DNA of 64,000 bases from Lederbergia sp. NSJ-179 (GTDB lineage: Bacteria > Bacillota > Bacilli > Bacillales > Bacillaceae_C). The stretch is taken from the NCBI RefSeq assembly GCF_022867885.1, contig NZ_JALIFP010000001.1, positions 124,001 through 188,000 of the forward strand, given 5' to 3'. A model generated the notes under the pieces. That model was not told the origin of the DNA. It made no database searches and was given only the letters and a program-made list of their open reading frames with translations. Position 1 is the stretch's first letter, and each line of letters opens with the position of its first letter. Made by a program: the position numbers and the translations under genes. Positions 17,930-27,386 of this stretch are shown piece by piece.

Positions 17930-18888
17930 AACTTAATTTATTAAATTCTCCCTTAAAAGCGGATTTAGAAATCATTGAAAATGGACTGGAAAACTCGATC
18001 GATTCCGAAGTTGATTTGCTGCAAAAAGCATCTTTTCAACTATTAAAGGCGGGGGGGAAAAGGATTCGACCGGTATTTGTTCTCCTCTGTGCAAAATTCG
18101 GTACATATAATATCCACACGATAAAAAATACGGCTATTGCATTGGAGCTTATTCATATGGCTTCACTTGTCCATGATGATGTGATTGATGAAGCTGATTT
18201 AAGAAGGGGACGTCCTACTATTAGCTATACATGGAATGATCGGATTGCGATGTATACCGGGGATTATATGTTGGCAAGATCTCTTGATTATATGACGAAT
18301 ATTGAAGATCCGATTGCCCATCGCATTTTGGCGAAGGCAATTGTTGAAGTGTGTAAGGGAGAAATTGAACAGATTAAAGATAAATATCGCTTTGATCAAA
18401 CTATTAGGGATTACTTAAGAAGAATCAAAAGAAAAACGGCCTTATTAATTGCGGTAAGCTGTGAACTTGGCGCTGTGTCAGCAGGTGCGGACGAAAAAAT
18501 ATATAGAAATCTTTATCGGTTCGGTTATTTTATCGGAATGTCTTATCAAATTATTGATGATATTCTTGACTTCATTGCGACAGAGGAAGCGCTTGGTAAA
18601 CCGGCTGGCGAAGATTTAAGACAAGGGAATATCACTCTTCCTGCGCTTTATGCGATGAAAGATGATAGACTTCGAAAGGAAATTATGAAGGTCAATGAGA
18701 GTACAGATAAAATAGAAATGACAAAGCTGATCACACAAATAAAAAATTCTGATGCGGTTGAGAAATCATATGATTTAAGTCAAAAGTATTTGAATAAAGC
18801 TTTAGCTTTGCTTGAAGACCTCCCTTCTAATCCTGCCAAAAAAATGCTTAAAGATATTGCCAAGTATATCGGTAAAAGAAAATATTAA
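17926..18888 (+). CDS. hepT: Heptaprenyl diphosphate synthase, component II
   Basis: A 320-residue catalytic polyprenyl synthase. The first Asp-rich motif DDVID (in [15 protein letters not shown], residues about 78-92) and the second DDILD (near residue 210) bind the diphosphate-Mg ions. The end KYIGKRKY is typical. ATG 17926 overlaps the menG stop, with AGGATG upstream; an in-frame ATG at 17905 lies deeper inside menG. No terminator follows; an R1 repeat begins three bases after the stop. Confidence 0.95.
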   Translation: MKLNLLNSPLKADLEIIENGLENSIDSEVDLLQKASFQLLKAGGKRIRPVFVLLCAKFGTYNIHTIKNTAIALELIHMASLVHDDVIDEADLRRGRPTISYTWNDRIAMYTGDYMLARSLDYMTNIEDPIAHRILAKAIVEVCKGEIEQIKDKYRFDQTIRDYLRRIKRKTALLIAVSCELGAVSAGADEKIYRNLYRFGYFIGMSYQIIDDILDFIATEEALGKPAGEDLRQGNITLPALYAMKDDRLRKEIMKVNESTDKIEMTKLITQIKNSDAVEKSYDLSQKYLNKALALLEDLPSNPAKKMLKDIAKYIGKRKY

Positions 18889-18890
18889 AA

Positions 18891-19102
18891 GAGGATGTTC
18901 AAAAAGTCCGGTAAAAAGACATAAGCGAATTTCTTCGTTGGCTTGCTTTTCCGCTGCTCATGTATTAGGATAAGGATCTTCCGCTAAAACCGCCCACGTC
19001 CTGTGGGCAACGCGGAAGTCAGTACATCCTGTACAAGTCCGCTGCTCAAAGCTGCGCCGCCTCGAACTTCTTGGTCCTTTTTATCCTTCTTTTTGAACAC
19101 GC
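18891..19102. repeat. Repeat R1, copy A (212 bp, with enlarged centre)
   Basis: Non-coding element with inverted ends GAGGATGTTCAAAAAGTCC and CTTTTTGAACACGC. Its arms are nearly identical to the copies at 42580 and 56661 but in the opposite orientation. The central hairpin of the other copies is replaced by about 80 bases with two stem-loops: GCCCAC-GTCCT-GTGGGC (18992-19008), enclosed by CTTCCGC (18978) and GCGGAAG (19012), and GTACA-TCC-TGTAC (19022-19034). It fills most of the 312-base gap between hepT and ndk; the rest is AT-rich leader of ndk. Confidence 0.85.
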
Positions 19103-19200
19103 ACTAAAAGTTTTACATGGATTGCTAATAATGGGGAATAATGGTATTATTTTGATGCGTTTTGTCAATTGTAATCGATTTTTTGCAGGAGTGATGAAAT

Positions 19201-19647
19201 ATGGAGAAAACATTTTTAATGGTAAAACCTGACGGTGTCCAAAGAGGGCTTATTGGGGAGATTGTATCCCGCTTTGAATCAAAGGGATTTCAATTAGTTG
19301 GTGCAAAATTAATGTCTATTTCTAAGGAGCTGGCGGAAACCCATTACGAAGAACATAAAGAACGTCCTTTTTTTGCAGGGCTAGTAGAATTTATTACCTC
19401 TGGTCCTGTGTTCGCCATGGTTTGGCAAGGAGATCATGTGATTTCGACTGCAAGACAAATGATGGGAACAACAAATCCGCAAGAGGCTGCCCCAGGAACG
19501 ATTCGAGGAGACTACGGTTTGATTGTAGGGAAAAATATTATTCACGGTTCAGATTCTGTTCAAAGTGCTGAAAGGGAGATCAAGCTTTTCTTTCAGGAAG
19601 AAGAGCTTATCGAATATTCAAAGCTGATGAATAATTGGATTTATTAA
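19201..19647 (+). CDS. ndk: Nucleoside diphosphate kinase
   Basis: A 148-residue cytoplasmic enzyme exchanging the terminal phosphate between NTPs and NDPs. The catalytic His115 lies in NIIHGSDS, and the N-terminal KPDGVQRGL and RPFF segments are standard. A GGAGTG ribosome site precedes ATG 19201. In B. subtilis it also lies between hepT and cheR. It is flanked on both sides by repeats (R1 upstream, R2 downstream). Confidence 0.97.
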   Translation: MEKTFLMVKPDGVQRGLIGEIVSRFESKGFQLVGAKLMSISKELAETHYEEHKERPFFAGLVEFITSGPVFAMVWQGDHVISTARQMMGTTNPQEAAPGTIRGDYGLIVGKNIIHGSDSVQSAEREIKLFFQEEELIEYSKLMNNWIY

Positions 19648-19649
19648 GA

Positions 19650-19795
19650 AAAGCGGAAGCGCCCGTTTAGCGACGTACAAACTTTTTAGAGGCCTGACGA
19701 GATAAAGGAAACACCATGAGCTGAAAAGCGAATGGATGTTGACTTACGCAAGCAGGCTCCGAAAGTTTGCTAGTCGCTGGGCGCTGCAGCTAGAC
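19650..19795. repeat. Repeat R2, copy 1 (long imperfect inverted repeat)
   Basis: AGCGCCC (19658) and AGCGAC face GTCGCT (19773) and GGGCGCT (19779), giving a hairpin-prone element about 130 bases long right after ndk. The AAGCGGAAGCGCC-type ends recur in other R2 copies at 29656, 37216 and 47588. It has no coding content and probably acts at the RNA 3' end. Confidence 0.65.
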
Positions 19796-19881
19796 CATAA
19801 TTTGTAGGCCGCCTGGTCCCAATCAGGTGGCTTTTAAGGTTAGGAAGGTAAATAGAAAGAGATAGGTAGAGGGGAAAAGCC

Positions 19882-20664
19882 TTGAATCGGGATTATGAGA
19901 ATTTTATTAGCTTGATCAAAGGAAAGACCGGGATTGACTTGTCTTTATATAAGGAAGCTCAAATGAAAAGAAGATTAACTTCCCTTTTTCAAAAAAAAGG
20001 GTATGAGTCTTTTCAAGAATTTTATGAGCAATTAAATAAGGATCACACCCTTTTAGAAGAATTCTTGGATAGAATGACAATTAATGTGACGGAGTTTTAT
20101 CGAAATAGAAGCAGATGGGACGTATTAGAAAATAAAATCTTCCCGCGTTTACTAGCTGAAAATCAATCATTAAAAATATGGAGTTCCGCTTCTTCCACGG
20201 GCGAGGAACCGTATACGATTTCGATGGTTTTATCCCGTTTTGTTCCTCTTCGCCAAATTTCTATTTTAGCAACAGATATTGATGATCGTGCACTTGAGGG
20301 AGCAAAACGAGGAATTTATGCGGAACGCTCGCTTGCTGAAATTCCCAGTGATAAAAAAAAGAAATATTTTGTCAAAGACGGTTCTGTTTATAAGATTAGC
20401 GATGAGATTAAGAAAACGGTAAACTTTAAGAGATTCAACCTTTTGTCCGACCATTTTGGTACAGGTTATCACTTAATTGTTTGTCGCAACGTTCTTATTT
20501 ACTTTACGGAAGAGGCAAAATCTATTTTATATCATAAGTTTTCTCAAGCACTAGCTCCTGGCGGGGTACTCTTTGTCGGCAGCACAGAACAAATATTTAA
20601 CTGTCAACAATATGGACTTGAAGCGGAAGACACCTTTTTTTATAAAAAAATATCGAATACGTAA
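19882..20664 (+). CDS. cheR: Chemotaxis protein methyltransferase CheR
   Basis: A 260-residue SAM-dependent enzyme that methylates glutamates of chemoreceptors. An N-terminal helical domain (residues 1-75, with MTINVTEFYRN at its end) precedes the Rossmann domain with SSASSTGEEPYTISM (residues about 95-109) and CRNVLIYF near residue 201. The start is TTG 19882 with GGGGA upstream. As in B. subtilis, it sits apart from the main che operon and just before aro genes. Confidence 0.95.
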   Translation: MNRDYENFISLIKGKTGIDLSLYKEAQMKRRLTSLFQKKGYESFQEFYEQLNKDHTLLEEFLDRMTINVTEFYRNRSRWDVLENKIFPRLLAENQSLKIWSSASSTGEEPYTISMVLSRFVPLRQISILATDIDDRALEGAKRGIYAERSLAEIPSDKKKKYFVKDGSVYKISDEIKKTVNFKRFNLLSDHFGTGYHLIVCRNVLIYFTEEAKSILYHKFSQALAPGGVLFVGSTEQIFNCQQYGLEAEDTFFYKKISNT

Positions 20665-20686
20665 TCGATGAAGGGAGAGAAAAACC

Positions 20687-21793
20687 ATGCAGCTAATGAT
20701 TCAAACTGCTTCAAAAAATTATCCAGTTTTTATCGGAGAAGATGCTCTGCAGCAGCTTAAGGCCCATTTGCAAAAGGCGGATTACACAAACATTCTTGTC
20801 ATTACAGACGAAACTGTAGGGAAATTACATTTGGACCAATTGCAAACTAGCTTACCTGAAACGGCTGCCTGTTCAATTTATCACGTTCCTAGTGGGGAAA
20901 AAGCGAAGCAGTTTTCTGTCTATGAAGCAGCACTTACCTATGCACTGGAACAAGGATTAGATCGGAAATCCTGTATCCTTGCTTTTGGAGGAGGATCCGT
21001 TGGGGATTTAGCTGGTTTTGTCGCTGCAACCTTTATGAGAGGGATCCGCTTTGTTCAAGTACCAACAACGATTTTGGCGCATGATAGTGCAGTCGGAGGA
21101 AAAACAGGGATTAATCATCCATTAGGGAAGAACATGGTTGGCGCCTTTCACCAACCAGAGGGCGTTTTTTACTGCATAGACTTCTTAAAATCCCTTCCTA
21201 TTTCTGAAATTCGTTCTGGATTTGCTGAAGCAATTAAACATGCGTTTATTGCAGATCGAAGGTTCCTGGAATTTCTAATGGATACGATTGATGATGTAAC
21301 CAATATAACGGAGCGAGACTTAAGCTATGTATTAAAAAAAGGGATTGAAATAAAAGCGGACATTGTCGGTCAGGATGAGCGAGAAAATGGACTTCGCGCT
21401 GTTTTGAATTTCGGTCATACATTAGGCCACGCGATCGAAGCCACTGCTGGTTATGGCAAAGTAACACATGGAGAAGCCATTATGACAGGGTTGGTTTATG
21501 CCCTTTATCTAAGCCAATCCGAAACAGGTCTCACTTATGATCTTCATGCATTTGAACAATGGCTGAAAACTCTGGGGTATCGATTAGAGATTCCAGAGCG
21601 ATTTGATTTCGAAAAAGCGATTGTTTCGATGAGAAGAGATAAAAAATCAGTTGCACACAAACCAAGATTTGTATTGTTAGAAGAAATCGGAAAACCGATC
21701 ATAAAAGAAATAGAGGAAGAACGTTTAAAACAGGTCTATAAAACATTTATTTCAACAACGACCTTACAAAGAAGATCTTCACAAGGAGATTGA
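20687..21793 (+). CDS. aroB: 3-Dehydroquinate synthase
   Basis: A 368-residue NAD- and metal-dependent enzyme, second step of the shikimate pathway. The NAD-binding GGGSVGDLAGFVAAT (residues about 105-119) and the metal-site motifs GFAEAIKHA and NFGHTLGHAIE are present. AAGGGAGAG precedes ATG 20687. In B. subtilis aroB follows aroF and precedes aroH and the trp genes. Here aroF has moved to 57 kb, and aroH and trp are not in the window. Confidence 0.96.
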   Translation: MQLMIQTASKNYPVFIGEDALQQLKAHLQKADYTNILVITDETVGKLHLDQLQTSLPETAACSIYHVPSGEKAKQFSVYEAALTYALEQGLDRKSCILAFGGGSVGDLAGFVAATFMRGIRFVQVPTTILAHDSAVGGKTGINHPLGKNMVGAFHQPEGVFYCIDFLKSLPISEIRSGFAEAIKHAFIADRRFLEFLMDTIDDVTNITERDLSYVLKKGIEIKADIVGQDERENGLRAVLNFGHTLGHAIEATAGYGKVTHGEAIMTGLVYALYLSQSETGLTYDLHAFEQWLKTLGYRLEIPERFDFEKAIVSMRRDKKSVAHKPRFVLLEEIGKPIIKEIEEERLKQVYKTFISTTTLQRRSSQGD

Positions 21794-21863
21794 AATTTCG
21801 CATGATTCCTTTCGAACAAGCATAGTTTGTCATTAAAGGGCTTTGCTGAAAGGAAGGGAATCT

Positions 21864-22751
21864 ATGCATTACTTAATGGAAGATGCGACTTTCTTATTCA
21901 ATGGTCAAAGAAAAAAAGTCTCTATGCTTGTACGGCAAAATGAAATACGTTATATTGGGTACTCAGTCCCTAGACTCAATGTGATGAAATTAAATGTACA
22001 GGCTTTTTTTCTTACGCCTTCATTTGTTTTTTACTCTCCTACCATTCCTAAGTTCTCTTTCGCACAATTTAAAACTTATTTCTCACAAGAGTATTTGTTA
22101 AAAGGTTGTGGATGTATGATCACGGATTTTACCATCCAGTACCAACATCAATTTAAGGAAGAACTTGAGAAAAAGAGGCTAGAGCTCTTAAATAGTCCCA
22201 TTGATTATTTATTTGGTGTAAAATTAAAGGCAGAAAAACTTGTTCCTGAGCTAGTTCATATCTGTAAAAGAGAAGCTATTCCCGTGCTATTCATAGAATT
22301 AAAAAACACTCATGAATTGGTGAACATTCCTTGGGGATGGATAAAAGAAGCTTCCTTTCCAAATAATCCACTATTCGTACCCTGTTTTTCCGTTTCAACC
22401 AAACCTCTTCGTCAAAAACATTTATTAGGAAAATGGTGCGAGATTCTTCAAAATGAAAACATCCATCACCTTCAGGAACCTCTACCTATAAATAAACCAT
22501 TAAAGCTTGCGATCCTTAAAAAAATTGGATTATACCCTAAAAAAGGAATTTTGAAAGCTGGTGGCGAAATCAATTATAACCTCTTTTTAAAACAGAATAA
22601 AGGTGAACATTTAACATCCGAGCGTGAGGAGGAGTGCATCCCTCATATTTCTGTAAGTAAAGGAAAGTTTGTGAGTATCAACCAAACGCCTGTTTTTCGA
22701 CCGGGAGCTGGAAAAGAAATAGTTATTTATCAAACAGGTCTTTTTAAATAG
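21864..22751 (+). CDS. Protein of unknown function, possible amidohydrolase-like fold without metal ligands
   Basis: A 295-residue protein that I do not recognise. The N-terminal third recalls the beta-sandwich start of amidohydrolases (a short strand, NEIRYIG, then FLTPSFVF where family members have a PGFVDxHxH motif). The C-terminal third (KKGILKAGGEINYNLFL, then KGKFVSI and FRPGAGKEI) recalls the closing sandwich strands. The His-x-His and other metal ligands are missing, so if the relation is real the protein is not a normal hydrolase. ATG 21864 follows AGGAAGGGA. It lies between aroB and ypiA, where B. subtilis has aroH-trp-hisC-tyrA-aroE. Confidence 0.6.
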   Translation: MHYLMEDATFLFNGQRKKVSMLVRQNEIRYIGYSVPRLNVMKLNVQAFFLTPSFVFYSPTIPKFSFAQFKTYFSQEYLLKGCGCMITDFTIQYQHQFKEELEKKRLELLNSPIDYLFGVKLKAEKLVPELVHICKREAIPVLFIELKNTHELVNIPWGWIKEASFPNNPLFVPCFSVSTKPLRQKHLLGKWCEILQNENIHHLQEPLPINKPLKLAILKKIGLYPKKGILKAGGEINYNLFLKQNKGEHLTSEREEECIPHISVSKGKFVSINQTPVFRPGAGKEIVIYQTGLFK

Positions 22752-22772
22752 ACTATAGAGAGGGTTTTTATC

Positions 22773-24035
22773 GTGAATGCAGCAGAACAAATGCTTAAAT
22801 TCTTACAAGAAGATAATATTTTAGAAGCGGAAAAACAATTGCAAAAAGTAAAAAGGAATGGCACAGATGAGGAAAAATTTTGGCTAGCCGAGGAATTGAC
22901 AAAATATGGTTATTTACGCGAAGCAAAGGATTTATATGAAAGCTTGTTGAATATGTATCCAGAAGAAAGCGAACTAACATTACGATTAGCTGAATTGAGT
23001 ATTGAATTGAATGAGGATGAACAAGCCTATGCTTATTTAGAGACGATCAAGCCAGATGACCCTAATTATGCAGCAGCATTATTAGTAGAAGCTGATTTAT
23101 ATCAAATGCAAGGTTTATATGAGGTAAGTGAACATAAACTATTACATGCGAAGGAACTTTTACCAAAAGAACCTGTGATTGATTTTGCTTTAGGAGAACT
23201 ATATATGACGCAGGGTCGCTTTCTAGAAGCCTCAAGATACTATACATCCCTTATAGACAAAAATGAGTATGAGTTTGCTGGCATGAATGTGTATGCACGG
23301 ATGGCAGAGGCATTAAGTGCTGGAGGAGCATTTGAAGATGCTTTACCATTTTATCAAAAAGCTTTAGATCATAAATTGGATGTTGATACACTGTTTGGCT
23401 ATGGACTCACTGCCTTTCAAGTAGGCCAATATCCTTTAGCGATTCAGGCATTGAAACAACTAAGGGAATTGGATCAAAATTATCTTTCCCTTTATCTATA
23501 CTTAGCCAAAAGTTTCGAGCATGAGGAGCGGCTAGATGAAGCTTTAGAGGCGGCTCAAGCTGGGATTGAACTGGATGAATTTAATAAAGACTTAATTTTC
23601 TACGCTGGAAAAATCTCCTTAAAACTTGGGGATGAAGGGAAAGCGGAACATTATTTTAGACATGCTCTTGCGTTGGATCCTGAGTTTATCGAAGCAGCAA
23701 CGACACTAAATAAGCTTTTCCTACACCAGGAAAGATATGAAGATGTTTTAGAAATTGCTGAACAGTTTATTCAAGGAGGTGGTGTCGATCCACAATTTTA
23801 TTGGGATTCGGCCATAAGCTTTCAATATACAGAAAATTATAAAGAAGCATTAAAACAGTATGAACTTGCATATAATGATTTTAAAAATAATCAGGATTTT
23901 TTAAAGGATTATGGATACTTTTTGTTGGAGGAAGGGAAAAAAGCAGAGGCAATTAAATTGTTTAAACGGTTGGCAAAGAAAGAACCGACAAATGAGGAAT
24001 GGCTTTCAATTTTAGAAAGGCTTGATGAAGAATAA
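22773..24035 (+). CDS. ypiA: TPR-repeat protein YpiA
   Basis: A 420-residue soluble protein made almost entirely of tetratricopeptide repeats (about ten 34-residue helix pairs, for example at residues 30-60, 110-150 and 260-300). These proteins act as protein-binding scaffolds; the partner of YpiA is not known to me. The start is GTG 22773, with GAGAGGG nearby. Position before ypiB and ypiF is as in B. subtilis. Confidence 0.88.
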   Translation: MNAAEQMLKFLQEDNILEAEKQLQKVKRNGTDEEKFWLAEELTKYGYLREAKDLYESLLNMYPEESELTLRLAELSIELNEDEQAYAYLETIKPDDPNYAAALLVEADLYQMQGLYEVSEHKLLHAKELLPKEPVIDFALGELYMTQGRFLEASRYYTSLIDKNEYEFAGMNVYARMAEALSAGGAFEDALPFYQKALDHKLDVDTLFGYGLTAFQVGQYPLAIQALKQLRELDQNYLSLYLYLAKSFEHEERLDEALEAAQAGIELDEFNKDLIFYAGKISLKLGDEGKAEHYFRHALALDPEFIEAATTLNKLFLHQERYEDVLEIAEQFIQGGGVDPQFYWDSAISFQYTENYKEALKQYELAYNDFKNNQDFLKDYGYFLLEEGKKAEAIKLFKRLAKKEPTNEEWLSILERLDEE

Positions 24036-24061
24036 CCTGGATCGCAGAGGAGGGAAAATGA

Positions 24062-24607
24062 ATGGAAACCCCTGTATCTGTCAACGAGAAGAAGGAATTT
24101 ATCCGCTGGTTTCTAAATCGTTATCAATTAAAAAGAAGAGAGTCTGTTTGGATTCTTAATTATTTGATGAGTCATGAACAGCTTCTCCAAAAAGTACATT
24201 TCGTTGAAGATGCTCAATTCTGTCCAAAAGGACTTGTTATGTCGACTCATTGTTCAAAGGAAGTCCCTTTCCGCTTTTATAAAGAAAACATCATGACGAC
24301 TGATGCAGAAAAATCCTTTCATGATATTAGATTAAATCGAGAAGAGGATATTTATATTCAGATTAACTTTCGAGCAGCCCATTTGTCTTATCAGTATGCG
24401 GCTGTATTAGAAGAAAACCCCTATATCCAAACAAAAGTATTGGTCTCAGATAAGGATAAAAAGTATGCCGAGCAATTTTTAACCTATAGCATCCAATCCT
24501 ATCAGAAAGAAAAATTGTTAAAAGAGATTGATGAAGCCTTAGATCAGCAAGATAAAACTAAATTTAATCAGCTCGTTCAGCAGTTAAACCAATTGCGGGA
24601 TTCGTGA
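24062..24607 (+). CDS. ypiB: YpiB, UPF0302/IDEAL-domain protein
   Basis: A 181-residue cytoplasmic protein of the UPF0302 family. Residues 1-115 hold the conserved UPF0302 part ([17 protein letters not shown] near the start), and the last 35 residues form an IDEAL domain ([12 protein letters not shown] followed by FNQL). Function is not established. Two ATGs are close together, and 24062 keeps normal spacing to GGAGGG. It is followed by a terminator. Confidence 0.85.
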   Translation: METPVSVNEKKEFIRWFLNRYQLKRRESVWILNYLMSHEQLLQKVHFVEDAQFCPKGLVMSTHCSKEVPFRFYKENIMTTDAEKSFHDIRLNREEDIYIQINFRAAHLSYQYAAVLEENPYIQTKVLVSDKDKKYAEQFLTYSIQSYQKEKLLKEIDEALDQQDKTKFNQLVQQLNQLRDS

Positions 24608-24632
24608 ACCTTCCTAGTGGAAGGTTTTTTCT
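24607..24632 (+). terminator. Terminator after ypiB
   Basis: AACCTTCC pairs with GGAAGGTT around TAGT, directly followed by TTTTTC. Confidence 0.85.
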
Positions 24633-24695
24633 CGCTTATGCCTAGTATGAATGATAAGATACAAACAAGAACATACTAGAAGTGAGGGAATTTTT

Positions 24696-25145
24696 GTGAA
24701 GTGGAATGTGAAAGATATTGAACTTTTTATGAGTGAAAAAGAATATGTGGATACAGCTCTTATCCCTTTAGTTTCTGTTCAATTTGATACCCATATGAAA
24801 CGAGCAGCAGAACAAGGGGAATTTATTCAGTTACTCTCTATGCATCTTGAAAGACAATTTAAAGGAAGAATGGTTTTATTACCTTCATTTGCCTATGTCC
24901 AAGAACCGGAAGAAGAATTGGATCTTTTAATGAAATGGAAACAAAATGCAAAGGCAGGTGGCTTCACCAATGTTTTTTTCTTAACAGCAGATAAACGGTG
25001 GAACACCTTAGTAGAAGAATCAATGGCCTCCTTATTTTATGTACCAAGCATTCCTCTTGAACACTTGGAAGAAAAATACAAACACGCTGCAATGGAAGAT
25101 CAACTGAAAACGTTGATCCCTAAAATGATAAAAAACTGGGGATAA
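24696..25145 (+). CDS. ypiF: YpiF (DUF2487) protein
   Basis: A 149-residue soluble protein matching YpiF by size, start MKWNVKDIELFM and position before qcrA. The function is unknown. The start is GTG 24696, seven bases after GAGGG; the open frame extends upstream to 24651 but without a ribosome site. Confidence 0.82.
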   Translation: MKWNVKDIELFMSEKEYVDTALIPLVSVQFDTHMKRAAEQGEFIQLLSMHLERQFKGRMVLLPSFAYVQEPEEELDLLMKWKQNAKAGGFTNVFFLTADKRWNTLVEESMASLFYVPSIPLEHLEEKYKHAAMEDQLKTLIPKMIKNWG

Positions 25146-25173
25146 TTTAAACTGTGCTGATTTTGCCACATTG

Positions 25174-25200
25174 TTGACAATGTTTGCCTTTCTATATGAT
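25174..25200 (+). promoter_or_regulatory. Tentative promoter upstream of qcrABC
   Basis: A perfect TTGACA (25174-25179) precedes TATGAT (25195-25200), but the 15-base spacing is short for SigA. Confidence 0.35.
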
Positions 25201-25302
25201 TGACCTCTTGAGTTTATTGATATATCATAATGGTGTCCTAGTTTGATTAATGTGCATATATTGTCCGTTGGACTTACCTTACTGACAGAGGGGGGGATAA
25301 GG

Positions 25303-25815
25303 ATGAGCAAAAATCCTGTTACAAGACGTCAATTTTTAAGCTATACTCTCACCGGAGTTGGTGGTTTCATGGCTGCCGGAATGCTAATGCCGATGCTTCG
25401 TTTTGCAATCGATCCAGTACTGCAAGTGAAAGCTGCTGGAGATTATAAATTGACGGATAAGAAAATCGCCGATATCACATCCGATCCAGTCCGTGTTGAT
25501 TTTGAATATGATCAAGTGGATGCTTGGTATGAATCAAAAGTGACGAACTCGGCATGGGTTTATAAAAATGATGATGGCGAGATTGTTGCATTGTCACCAA
25601 TTTGTAAGCATTTAGGCTGTACGGTGAACTGGGAAGGAAGCGATAAACATCCCGATATGTTCTACTGCCCTTGCCATGGGGGTCTCTATAATAAGAATGG
25701 AAAAAACGTTCCAGGGACACCACCGCGAGGACCATTGGATGCTTATCCAACGAAAGAAAAAGATGGCTTTTTGATGTTAGGAACACCGATTGAAAATCCA
25801 TTCGTCAAAAAATAG
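25303..25815 (+). CDS. qcrA: Menaquinol:cytochrome c reductase, Rieske iron-sulfur subunit
   Basis: A 170-residue membrane-anchored Rieske protein. The 2Fe-2S ligands are present as C101-K-H103-x2-C106 and C122-P-C124-H125. The N-terminus has twin arginines (TRRQFLSYTL) before the single membrane segment, consistent with Tat export as a signal anchor. ATG 25303 has GGGGGG upstream; an in-frame GTG at 25243 adds 20 poorly fitting residues. First gene of the qcrABC operon. Confidence 0.96.
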   Translation: MSKNPVTRRQFLSYTLTGVGGFMAAGMLMPMLRFAIDPVLQVKAAGDYKLTDKKIADITSDPVRVDFEYDQVDAWYESKVTNSAWVYKNDDGEIVALSPICKHLGCTVNWEGSDKHPDMFYCPCHGGLYNKNGKNVPGTPPRGPLDAYPTKEKDGFLMLGTPIENPFVKK

Positions 25816-25832
25816 TAAAGGAGGCTAATATC

Positions 25833-26507
25833 TTGCTAAATAAGATGTACGACTGGATTGACGAGCGTATGGATATTACGCCGATATGGAGAGACATCGC
25901 AGATCATGAAGTGCCTGAACATGTAAACCCGGCTCATCACTTTTCTGCATTTGTTTACTGTTTTGGCGGATTGACATTTTTCATAACCGTTATACAAATT
26001 CTTTCAGGTATGTTTTTGACGATGTATTATGTACCTGATATTAAAAACGCTTGGGAATCCGTATTTTATTTGCAAAATCAAGTTGCTTTTGGGCAAATTG
26101 TACGTGGAATGCACCATTGGGGTGCCAGTTTAGTTATTGTTATGATGTTTTTACATACATTGCGCGTATTTTTCCAAGGAGCTTATAAAAAACCACGGGA
26201 GCTAAACTGGATAGTTGGTGTACTTATTTTTTTTGTTATGCTCGCTCTCGGGTTGACAGGTTATTTACTTCCTTGGGATATGAAAGCTTTGTTTGCAACA
26301 AAGGTAACACTTGATATCGTGGATTCTGTTCCACTAGTCGGGACGTATTTAAAAACGTTAATTGCTGGAGATCCAACGATTGTTGGAGCTCAAACGCTGA
26401 CCCGTTTCTTTGCTATCCATGTATTTTTCTTACCGGCTGCACTTATCGCCTTAATGGCCGCACACTTTATTATGATCCGGAGACAAGGTATTTCCGGTCC
26501 ATTGTAA
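25833..26507 (+). CDS. qcrB: Menaquinol:cytochrome c reductase, cytochrome b6-type subunit
   Basis: A 224-residue integral membrane protein with four main transmembrane helices that binds two b hemes (conserved histidines in MHHWGASL and in AIHVFFLPA and MAAHF) and, in this family, a covalent c-type heme. The protein is nearly identical to B. subtilis QcrB in long stretches. The start is TTG 25833 after GGAGG; MLNKMYDW matches the family N-terminus. Confidence 0.97.
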   Translation: MLNKMYDWIDERMDITPIWRDIADHEVPEHVNPAHHFSAFVYCFGGLTFFITVIQILSGMFLTMYYVPDIKNAWESVFYLQNQVAFGQIVRGMHHWGASLVIVMMFLHTLRVFFQGAYKKPRELNWIVGVLIFFVMLALGLTGYLLPWDMKALFATKVTLDIVDSVPLVGTYLKTLIAGDPTIVGAQTLTRFFAIHVFFLPAALIALMAAHFIMIRRQGISGPL

Positions 26508-26544
26508 AAATAAATTAAAAAATGCATATAAAGGAGGGGACAGA

Positions 26545-27318
26545 ATGCATCGTGGAAAAGGAATGAAATTTGTTGGTGACTCGCGTATATCTGCTGAGCG
26601 CAAGTCAAACCTTCCCAAAGACTATTCCGAATATCCGGGCAAAACAGAAGCCTTCTGGCCAGACTTTCTTTTAAAGGAATGGCTGGTAGGAGCTGTTTTC
26701 TTGATTGGCTTTTTATGTTTAACCGCAGCTCATCCAAGCCCATTAGAAAGAATTGCTGATCCTACTGATACTGGTTATCAACCTATGCCTGACTGGTATT
26801 TCATGTTTCTGTACCAGTTACTTAAATATACCTATACTTCGGGTCCTTATAATATACTTGGTACATTAGTCATTCCTGGTCTTGCTTTTGGCGCCCTATT
26901 TCTTGCCCCATTTATTGATCGTGGTCCAGAGCGCCGTGCTTCTAAGCGCCCGTTTGCCACTGGCTTTATGTTAATCGCTTTTGCTGGTATTTTCTACTTA
27001 ACATGGGAAGCTACAGCCCATCATGACTGGGAAGCGGCAAAAGCTCAAGGGGCGATTCCAGATAAAGTAGATGTGGAGATTGACAAAGAGGCAGAAGGCT
27101 ATAAAGTCTATGCCGACCAAAGCTGTATTAACTGTCATGGAGAGAATTTAGAGGGTCTTGCAGCTCCAACGCTTATTGATACTGGGCTTTCGGCTGATGA
27201 AATAAAAAAGATTGCCCATGAAGGTATCGGAAGCATGCCTGCTGATCAATATAATGGTTCTGATGAGGATCTCGACAAGCTCGCAGATTTTATTGCAAAT
27301 TTGAAAAGTGACGAATAG
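26545..27318 (+). CDS. qcrC: Menaquinol:cytochrome c reductase, subunit IV fused to cytochrome c
   Basis: A 257-residue fusion typical of Bacillus. The N-terminal part resembles subunit IV of b6f complexes (membrane helices near residues 50, 100 and 140, with PDWYFMFLYQLLKY). The C-terminal part is a c-type cytochrome with heme site C194-I-N-C197-H198 and an axial methionine in GIGSMPAD. The complex passes electrons from menaquinol to cytochrome c. GGAGGGG precedes ATG 26545; a terminator follows. Confidence 0.96.
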   Translation: MHRGKGMKFVGDSRISAERKSNLPKDYSEYPGKTEAFWPDFLLKEWLVGAVFLIGFLCLTAAHPSPLERIADPTDTGYQPMPDWYFMFLYQLLKYTYTSGPYNILGTLVIPGLAFGALFLAPFIDRGPERRASKRPFATGFMLIAFAGIFYLTWEATAHHDWEAAKAQGAIPDKVDVEIDKEAEGYKVYADQSCINCHGENLEGLAAPTLIDTGLSADEIKKIAHEGIGSMPADQYNGSDEDLDKLADFIANLKSDE

Positions 27319-27330
27319 AAATGATTAGAT

Positions 27331-27360
27331 AGAGCCGGCGAGATAGCCGGCTCTCCTTCT
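27331..27360 (+). terminator. Terminator after qcrABC
   Basis: Nine-base perfect stem AGAGCCGGC with GCCGGCTCT (loop GAGATA), followed by a modest pyrimidine tract CCTTCTGT. Confidence 0.75.
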
Positions 27361-27386
27361 GTATTCTAAACATTTGGAGGGGGATA

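Noticed and set aside
18891-19102. R1 considered as an insertion sequence
   Set aside because: At 150-212 bp there is no room for a transposase and none is found in the window; kept as a non-autonomous repeat.
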